Origin: Fimbriimonadaceae bacterium
GTDB taxonomy: Bacteria > Armatimonadota > Fimbriimonadia > Fimbriimonadales > Fimbriimonadaceae
Length of the DNA: 11,163 nucleotides
Assembly (NCBI GenBank): GCA_025451715.1
Contig: JANWJY010000161.1
Location: 1-11,163 of the forward strand
Direction of reading: 5' to 3'
The notes beneath the pieces are model-generated. The model made no database searches. It saw nothing but the letters and a program-made list of their open reading frames with translations, and had not been told where the DNA came from. The position numbers were made by a program, and so were the translations under genes. Position 1 is the stretch's first letter. Every line of letters starts with the position of its first letter. Of the stretch, positions 5,987 to 11,163 are shown one piece after another.

Positions 5987-6448
5987 ATGCCGGAATACAC
6001 CATCAACGTAAACGGCCAGCAGAAGAAGGTCGAGGCGGTCCCAGACATGCCACTGCTCTGGGTGCTCCGCGACCTTCTCGGACTGACCGGCTCGAAGTAC
6101 GGTTGCGGGATCGGGGCGTGCGGCGCATGCTCCGTGCTCATCGACGGAGAAGAGATGCGGAGCTGCCGGTTCCCCATTTCGGACGTCGGCGCCGCCAAGG
6201 TCACCACGATCGAGGGGCTCTCGAAGGACGGCTCCCACCCGCTGCAAGAGGCCTGGATCGAACACGACGTCCCACAGTGCGGCTACTGCCAGACAGGCAA
6301 CATCATGGCCGCCGCCGGGATGCTGAGGTCCAAGCCGAACCCGACCGACGCGGACATCGACGAGGCGCTCGGGTCTCACGTCTGCCGTTGCGGCACCTAC
6401 ACCCGCATGAGGGAGGCCATCAAGGCCGCGGCGCGAGGTGTGAAATGA
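5987..6448 (+). CDS. 2Fe-2S subunit of two-subunit molybdenum hydroxylase (IorA/CoxS family)
   Basis: The 153-residue product is a complete small subunit of the xanthine-oxidase family and carries both [2Fe-2S] clusters that take electrons from the Mo site. The plant-ferredoxin-type domain holds Cys40, Cys45, Cys48 and Cys60 (YGCGIGACGACSV and MRSC). The helical C-terminal domain holds Cys98, Cys101, Cys133 and Cys135 (QCGYCQTGN and HVCRCGTY). All eight ligands are present. It has no export signal of its own and would travel with the Tat-targeted large subunit. The ATG has AGGAA six bases upstream. Its stop overlaps the next start as ATGA, so the subunits are coupled. The closest named relatives are isoquinoline 1-oxidoreductase alpha subunits, but the substrate is unknown. 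Confidence 0.96.
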   Translation: MPEYTINVNGQQKKVEAVPDMPLLWVLRDLLGLTGSKYGCGIGACGACSVLIDGEEMRSCRFPISDVGAAKVTTIEGLSKDGSHPLQEAWIEHDVPQCGYCQTGNIMAAAGMLRSKPNPTDADIDEALGSHVCRCGTYTRMREAIKAAARGVK

Positions 6449-8487
6449 CCACCCATCTCTCTCGCAGAAGTTTCCTCACTGTCATGGGCGTCGGTGGCGC
6501 GAGCTTCGCGCTCGGCTACTACCCTACTTTGGGCGATGAGAAGGGTGCGTCTCTGGAGCCGAACGCGTTCGTGCGCGTCGACCCCGATGGCACCGTCACC
6601 ATCTGGGCCTCGAAGTCCGAGATGGGCCAGGGGATCAAGACCGGGCTCGCGATGATCGTCGCCGAGCAGATGGACTGCGACTGGTCCAAGGTCAGGGCGT
6701 TGCAAGCCGATGGCGACGGCGCGAAGTACGGCCGTCAGGGCACCGGAGGCAGCGGCAGCACCCGCGGGATGATGCAACAGCTCAGCCAGATGGGAGCATC
6801 GGCCCGCGCCATGCTCGTCGAGGCCGCCGCGACCGAGTGGGGCGTCGACAAGTCGACGTGCCGCACCGAGAACGGCAAGGTCATCCACGACGCGAGCGGA
6901 AAGTCGAAATCGTACGGCGACCTCGCCTCCGCGGCTGCGAAGCTCACCGTCCCGGCAGGGCAGGTCCCACTCAAGGAGCGGAAGGACTTCTCAATCGTCG
7001 GCAAGCCGACGCTACGCGTCGACAACCACGACGTCGTGACGGGCACGGCGGTGTACGCGCAGGACGTGCAGGTTTCCGGCGCCGCGTATGGCGTGATATC
7101 TCGTCGACCGGCGTTTGGCGCCACGCTGAAGTCGTTCGACGATGCGGAAGCGCGCAAGGTCCCGGGCGTCATCGACGTGTTCCGAGTTACGAGCGGCGTT
7201 TGCGTGATCGGTGAGAACACCTGGGCCGCGATGAAGGGCCGCGAAGCGCTCAAGTGCGACTGGGACATGGGACCAAACGCGGCGCTCAACACCGCCGAGC
7301 TCTCGAAGCGGCTTCGCGAGAGCGTCGGCGAGCACCCGGCGATGCCGGAGGGCGCGAAGGTCGTGGACGCGACGTACGACTTCCCGTTCCTCGCGCACTA
7401 CACGATGGAACCGATGAACTGCGTGGCGGACGTGCGCGCCGACTCTTGCACCGTGTGGGCCCCTTCGCAGAGCCCGGACGGCGTGCAGAGCCAGGTCTCG
7501 CGGATGCTCAGCCTGCCCATCGGTTCGGTGACGGTCAAGGTGCCGCTGCTCGGCGGCGGGTTCGGGCGGCGCGGCGCCGGCGACTTCGTGTCCGACGCAG
7601 TGGAGGCCTCGAAGCAGGCCAAGCGGCCGGTCAAGCTGCTCTGGACACGCGACGACGACATGCGCAACGACGGCTATCGGCCCATGAGCCACCACGCGAT
7701 GCGCGGTGCAGTCATTGACGGCAAGCCGGTGGCGTTCAACCACCAGTTCATCAAGGCGCAGGGCGGCTCGACGCGCACCGCCGGCACTCCAGGCAACGCG
7801 GGACTGACCTATCGGATCCCGAGCGCGACGCAAATGAACGGGAACGCCGCATCGCCGATCCCGACCGGCGCGTGGAGGTCGGTCGACCACAGCCAGGTCA
7901 GCGTCGCGGTCGAGTGCTTCATCGACGAGATGGCGCAAGCGGCCGGCAAGGACCCGCTGCAGTTCCGTCGCGAGAACACGAGCGACCCGCGGTTGCTCAA
8001 GGTCCTCGAAGTCGTAGAGGAGAAGTCCGGATGGAGCAAGCCGCTCGCGACGGGGCTCTCCCGCGGAGTCGCGTGCTTTAACGGTTACGGCGGGCGTACC
8101 GCGCACGTCGTCGAACTGAGCATCGCAGACGGCGAGGTGAAGCTTCACCGCGTCGTGTGCGTCGTGGACTGCGGGTACGCAATCAATCCGAAGAGCGTCG
8201 AGGCGCAGATGCAGGGCGCGTGCGTCGACGGGCTCTCGACTGCGCTGTTCGCCGAGATCACGATCGAGAACGGCGGCGTTGTGCAGAGCAACCCGCTCGA
8301 CTACAAGTGGACCCGGATGAACCACATGCCGAAGGTCGAGGTGTACGTGCTCGAGAACGACCCGAACCCCGCAGGCATGGGCGAGACCGGTTACCCCGGT
8401 GTTCCCGCGGCGGTCGCGAACGCGGTGACCGCAGCGACGGGCAAGCGCGTGCGCAAGTTCCCGAACCGGCTGGACGAGCTCGTGTAA
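6445..8487 (+). CDS. Molybdopterin-binding large subunit, isoquinoline 1-oxidoreductase beta (IorB) family, Tat-exported
   Basis: The 680-residue product is the catalytic subunit that would hydroxylate an aldehyde or N-heterocycle at a molybdopterin cytosine dinucleotide site. The N-terminus MTTHLSRRSFLTVMG is a twin-arginine signal, placing the folded enzyme outside the cytoplasm. Near the front, EMGQGIKTGLAMIVAEQ and GGSGSTRGM are typical of this family. The cofactor-binding GGGFGRR is at 370-376, and GMGETGYPGVPAAVANA near the C-terminus holds the catalytic Glu647 of the GxGE motif. The start ATG overlaps the small-subunit stop by 4 bases, with GAGGTG just upstream. There is no FAD subunit gene, so electrons probably go to a cytochrome or quinone rather than NAD. 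The substrate class is not determined by sequence. Confidence 0.94.
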   Translation: MTTHLSRRSFLTVMGVGGASFALGYYPTLGDEKGASLEPNAFVRVDPDGTVTIWASKSEMGQGIKTGLAMIVAEQMDCDWSKVRALQADGDGAKYGRQGTGGSGSTRGMMQQLSQMGASARAMLVEAAATEWGVDKSTCRTENGKVIHDASGKSKSYGDLASAAAKLTVPAGQVPLKERKDFSIVGKPTLRVDNHDVVTGTAVYAQDVQVSGAAYGVISRRPAFGATLKSFDDAEARKVPGVIDVFRVTSGVCVIGENTWAAMKGREALKCDWDMGPNAALNTAELSKRLRESVGEHPAMPEGAKVVDATYDFPFLAHYTMEPMNCVADVRADSCTVWAPSQSPDGVQSQVSRMLSLPIGSVTVKVPLLGGGFGRRGAGDFVSDAVEASKQAKRPVKLLWTRDDDMRNDGYRPMSHHAMRGAVIDGKPVAFNHQFIKAQGGSTRTAGTPGNAGLTYRIPSATQMNGNAASPIPTGAWRSVDHSQVSVAVECFIDEMAQAAGKDPLQFRRENTSDPRLLKVLEVVEEKSGWSKPLATGLSRGVACFNGYGGRTAHVVELSIADGEVKLHRVVCVVDCGYAINPKSVEAQMQGACVDGLSTALFAEITIENGGVVQSNPLDYKWTRMNHMPKVEVYVLENDPNPAGMGETGYPGVPAAVANAVTAATGKRVRKFPNRLDELV

Positions 8488-9485
8488 TGCGCGACGTGCT
8501 GCCGACGCTACGGCAATGGAACGACGACGGTCGCCGGTTCGCACTGGCGACCGTCGTTCGAACTCGGGGCTCGGCTCCTCGCGAGACAGGCTCCGTCATG
8601 GGAGTCACCGACGAAGGGCTCGTGTGCGGGTCAGTCAGCGGCGGCTGCATCGAGGCGGCCGTGGTCGAGGCATGCCGATCCGCTCTGTCCAAGTCTGAGG
8701 CGCAAAAGCTGTCGTTTCCCAGGCACTCCTCAGACGGCGCGCATGAGGAGGGCCTCATGTGCGGCGGCCACGTTGACGTGTGGATCGACCCTGCGCCCGT
8801 CTCACGCGACCCGTCTCAGTGGGACGAATTGGTCGGGTTCGTGACTGGCGACAACGGGTGCGTCCTTGCCACAAGGATGGACCCGTTCGTGCAGACTCTG
8901 CGGCGAGCGGGCGACGTCGTGTGCTGTTCGGTGTTGGACACCGCTGTGACCGATACCTACCGTTCGCGCCGCAGCCAGTTGGTGGACGTCGCGGGCGAAG
9001 AGTGGTTCATGCACGTGCTCGCACCGCGACCGCGCATCGTCATTATCGGCGCGGTGCACATCTCTCGCGCGCTCGTCGCGTTCGCAAAGGCGCTGGGTTT
9101 CGAGACGATCGTCGTCGATCCGCGCAGCGCGTACGCGCAGTTCGACGTCGAGCCCGACTCGTTCGTGCAACAGTGGCCGCAAGACGCGCTTGGCGGGGTC
9201 AAGCTCGACGAGGACACGTTCGCGGTCGCGCTGACGCACGACCCCAAGATCGACGATGCAGCGATCGAAATCCTGCTCAGATCAAACGCCGCGTACGTCG
9301 GCGCGCTCGGCAGCAAGACCACGCAGGAAAAGCGCCAGGCCGCACTGCGCGAAAAGGGGCTGACCGAGAAGCAGCTCGCACAGATCCATGGCCCAGTGGG
9401 GATCGAGATCGGCGCGTCGACCCCCGAAGAGATCGCGCTCAGCGTCATCGCCGAGATCGTAAAGGAGAGGCATGCACGGAGTTAG
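8487..9485 (+). CDS. xdhC: XdhC-family molybdenum cofactor maturation/insertion protein
   Basis: XdhC proteins bind molybdenum cofactor, support its sulfuration and hand it to xanthine-oxidase-type enzymes in the cytoplasm. The 332-residue product has both usual halves. The N-terminal XdhC/CoxI domain contains TRGSAPRETGSVM and the cysteine motif VSGGCIEAAV (Cys54), with a second conserved cysteine in LMCGGHVDVWI (Cys92). The C-terminal Rossmann-like domain contains RIVIIGAVHISRAL, ALTHDPKIDD, YVGALGSKTTQEKR and the terminal IEIGASTPEEIALS. The Rossmann glycine motif reads GAVH where GAGH is the common form. Its ATG overlaps the large-subunit TAA as TAATG, so it is coupled to the enzyme it serves. 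Loading must precede Tat export of the enzyme. Confidence 0.94.
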   Translation: MRDVLPTLRQWNDDGRRFALATVVRTRGSAPRETGSVMGVTDEGLVCGSVSGGCIEAAVVEACRSALSKSEAQKLSFPRHSSDGAHEEGLMCGGHVDVWIDPAPVSRDPSQWDELVGFVTGDNGCVLATRMDPFVQTLRRAGDVVCCSVLDTAVTDTYRSRRSQLVDVAGEEWFMHVLAPRPRIVIIGAVHISRALVAFAKALGFETIVVDPRSAYAQFDVEPDSFVQQWPQDALGGVKLDEDTFAVALTHDPKIDDAAIEILLRSNAAYVGALGSKTTQEKRQAALREKGLTEKQLAQIHGPVGIEIGASTPEEIALSVIAEIVKERHARS

Positions 9486-10029
9486 TGCAATCGTGCCGGC
9501 AGCGGGGCTCTCCAAGAGGATGGGTGGGCAGAACAAATTGTTGCTCCCCTATGGCGAGACTACTGTCGTCGGCGTGGTCGTCAAGACCCTGTTCGAGTGC
9601 GGGCTGGACGTCATCGTCGTGACGGGGCGGGACGCGGAGCTCGTCGAGAAGGCCGTCGCACCCGCGAAGACCGCTTTCAACCCGGACTTTGAGCAAGGGA
9701 TGGGGACCTCGATCGCGGTCGGGGCGAGGGCCGTGCCCGAGGGGAACGCGATCCTGATCGCGCTGGGCGACATGCCGGCGCTCATCGGCGAGACCGTCGA
9801 TGCGATCATCGCGAGCGGCTCGGAGGACAAGATCGTCGTACCGCACTACCTCGGCTCGCCCGACGTTCCCGGCCATCCCGTGCTGTTCGGCGCGAGCTTC
9901 CGGTGGGCGCTGACGAGGCTCAGCGGAGACACGGGCGCGAAGCCGATCCTCGAGTCGAACCCAGACAGCGTCGTGACGATCCATTTTCGAGGCGCGCTGA
10001 AAGGGATCGATACGCCCCGCGACATCTAA
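9472..10029 (+). CDS. mocA: Molybdenum cofactor cytidylyltransferase (MocA-like NTP transferase)
   Basis: MocA joins CMP from CTP to Mo-molybdopterin to make the MCD cofactor used by bacterial Mo hydroxylases. The 185-residue product is close to the family length of about 190. It shows the nucleotide-binding signature AAGLSKRMGGQNKLLLPYG (10-28, with Lys22), the metal-binding GDMP (99-102), the NPDFEQGMGTSIAVGA block, GHPVLFG, SGDTGAKPIL and a closing IDTPRDI, all in the usual order. A MobA-type guanylyltransferase is less likely, given the C-terminal blocks and the xdhC neighbour. The start at 9472 lies inside xdhC (14-base overlap), after AAAGGAGAGG, the strongest ribosome binding site in the operon. 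Its TAA overlaps the deoB stop on the other strand. Confidence 0.85.
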   Translation: MHGVSAIVPAAGLSKRMGGQNKLLLPYGETTVVGVVVKTLFECGLDVIVVTGRDAELVEKAVAPAKTAFNPDFEQGMGTSIAVGARAVPEGNAILIALGDMPALIGETVDAIIASGSEDKIVVPHYLGSPDVPGHPVLFGASFRWALTRLSGDTGAKPILESNPDSVVTIHFRGALKGIDTPRDI

Positions 10030-11084
10030 GCGAGCAGGCTCTGGCCCGTCTTTGAGGTCCAACCGACAGCCAGGTGCTCGGCCACGCTGACGCCGATGCT
10101 GGCAAAGCTATCAACGTCGCCCAACTTCTGTGCGCCGTATCCGACGACGCACACCGGCACGTATTCGCGCGAGTGGTCGGTGCTCGCGTCGGTGGGGTCG
10201 TTGCCGTGGTCCGCGGTTACGATCAACAGGTCGCCCTCGCGCAGCGTGCCCAATAGCTTTGCAAACTCGCGGTCGAACTCGACGAGGCAGTTCGCAAACC
10301 CGGCAGGGTCGTTGCGGTGGCCGTACTTCATGTCGAAGTCCTCGAAGTTCGCAAACACGAACCGCGCGTCGGAGTCCATCGCCGTTCCCATCATTCCCCA
10401 GTGCTGCTCGTTGCTCTGCGTCCTTTCGAGTGGGCGGAACCCCCGACCGTCGAACAGCTCCGGCACCACGCCGATCCCGAACCCGTCTCCGATCTCGTCC
10501 ACGAGGTTGTGCGGCGGCGCCAGTGGGAAGTCCTTCCGGCGCTCGGTGCGGACGTACGCACCCGGCGCGCCCACAAACGGTCGCGCGATCACGCGCTGTA
10601 CGTTGTCCGGCTCCACCAACATCTCGCGCGCGGTGCGGCACATTTTGTAGAGCTCCTCCACCGGCACGACGTCCTCGTGGCACGCGATCTGGAACACGCT
10701 GTCCGCGCTCGTGTACACGATCGGCATGCCGGTCTCCTCGTGGAGCGGGCCGAGGTCCTCGATGATCGCCGTGCCGCTCGCCGCTATGTTGCCGATCGTC
10801 TGCCGACCGATCTTCTTCTCAAACGCACGGACGAGCGAAGGCGGAAACCCGCTCAGGTAGGTCGGGAACGCGCGCTCGGTCACGACGCCCATCATCTCCC
10901 AGTGGCCGGTCACCGAGTCCTTTCCCTTGCTCAGCTCTCGCAATCGGCCATAGCGCGCGCGGGATGCGGACCCGACGCCACAGGCCGCTAGGAAGCCGAC
11001 CGACTCCAGCGCTGGCGCGGAAAAACCGCCGACGTGGTCCCACACGTGCTTAATGGTCGACGGGCCCTCGTGGTCGCCGAACAC
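10026..11084 (-). CDS. deoB: Phosphopentomutase (DeoB); N-terminus uncertain
   Basis: DeoB, a cytosolic alkaline-phosphatase-superfamily mutase, interconverts (deoxy)ribose-1-phosphate and -5-phosphate and so feeds DeoC. From the GTG at 11084 there are 352 residues; family members have about 390. The phosphorylated threonine is Thr59 in GKDSVTGHWEMMG. Metal-ligand blocks are DSVFQIACHEDVVP, FANFEDFDMKYGHRND, and VTADHGND with TDHSREYVP. The frame stays recognisable upstream of the GTG to about 11138 (GIVLEGCGGGDAPDAA), which is the normal DeoB N-terminus, but it has no ATG, GTG or TTG before the in-frame TAG at 11156-11154. Starting at the GTG would lose the first metal-ligand segment. In that segment the usual Asp of the LDG/MDS motif is Glu. 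A rare start codon, a small indel or a sequence error would all explain it. The rest looks functional. Confidence 0.87.
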   Translation of the reverse strand: MFGDHEGPSTIKHVWDHVGGFSAPALESVGFLAACGVGSASRARYGRLRELSKGKDSVTGHWEMMGVVTERAFPTYLSGFPPSLVRAFEKKIGRQTIGNIAASGTAIIEDLGPLHEETGMPIVYTSADSVFQIACHEDVVPVEELYKMCRTAREMLVEPDNVQRVIARPFVGAPGAYVRTERRKDFPLAPPHNLVDEIGDGFGIGVVPELFDGRGFRPLERTQSNEQHWGMMGTAMDSDARFVFANFEDFDMKYGHRNDPAGFANCLVEFDREFAKLLGTLREGDLLIVTADHGNDPTDASTDHSREYVPVCVVGYGAQKLGDVDSFASIGVSVAEHLAVGWTSKTGQSLLA

Positions 11085-11163
11085 TGCCGCGTCGGGCGCA
11101 TCGCCCCCACCGCAGCCCTCCAGTACGATCCCGACGGCCCCTCTCGCAGGAGTCTAGCGCAAG

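Noticed and set aside
6103..6444. Upstream extension of the large-subunit frame
   Set aside because: It lies out of frame over the 2Fe-2S subunit gene. The Tat signal fixes the start at 6445.
8157..8486. Upstream extension of the xdhC frame
   Set aside because: It lies out of frame over the large-subunit 3' end. The family N-terminus begins at the TAATG junction.
7012..8544. Minus-strand 510-codon frame opposite the Mo-hydroxylase large subunit
   Set aside because: It is rich in Arg, His and Val with no motif, as expected for a GC-rich shadow frame. The plus strand has a motif-complete gene.
1..11163. CRISPR arrays, insertion sequences, toxin-antitoxin or phage-defence genes
   Set aside because: I looked on both strands and found no regular direct repeats, transposase-like frames or defence motifs.

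Overview
The window is GC-rich, densely packed bacterial chromosome with overlapping reading frames, GTG/TTG starts, a Sec signal peptide and a Tat signal. No phage, transposon, CRISPR or rRNA sequence is visible. Gene content and style (a secreted Ig-plus-TPR protein, a long human-type deoxyribose-phosphate aldolase, two-subunit molybdenum hydroxylase genes) would suit Armatimonadota/Fimbriimonadia or another GC-rich environmental phylum. This is an impression, not a result.

Layout, left to right. (1) 1-1320, minus strand: deoC followed 4 bases later by an aldehyde dehydrogenase that runs off the left edge. (2) 1411-2529, plus strand: tRNA-Pro(CGG), then a six- to seven-helix membrane protein with Bax-inhibitor-1/TMBIM hallmarks, whose stop codon overlaps the TTG start of a divergent PII signalling protein. 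(3) 2578-4239: a secreted Ig-like/TPR protein, closed by a strong intrinsic terminator at 4257-4289. (4) 4366-4442: tRNA-Pro(GGG). (5) 4485-5864, minus strand: an APC-family amino-acid permease with a TATAAT box so close to its ATG that the transcript should be leaderless. (6) 5987-10029, plus strand: a four-gene overlapping operon for a two-subunit, Tat-exported xanthine-oxidase-type molybdenum hydroxylase and its maturation factors (2Fe-2S subunit, molybdopterin subunit, XdhC, MocA-like cytidylyltransferase). (7) 10026-11084 and beyond, minus strand: phosphopentomutase deoB, whose homology continues upstream of any standard start codon.

How the genes fit together. DeoB (deoxyribose-1-P to deoxyribose-5-P), DeoC (to acetaldehyde plus glyceraldehyde-3-P) and the aldehyde dehydrogenase (acetaldehyde oxidation) form a deoxynucleoside-catabolic route, although deoB lies about 8.7 kb from deoC. 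The Mo-hydroxylase operon encodes an enzyme plus the factors needed to make and insert its MCD cofactor. The permease shares a 122-bp regulatory gap with it. The most unusual element is the translationally coupled TMBIM-like membrane protein and PII protein, which suggests a PII-controlled channel other than the classical AmtB-GlnK pair.
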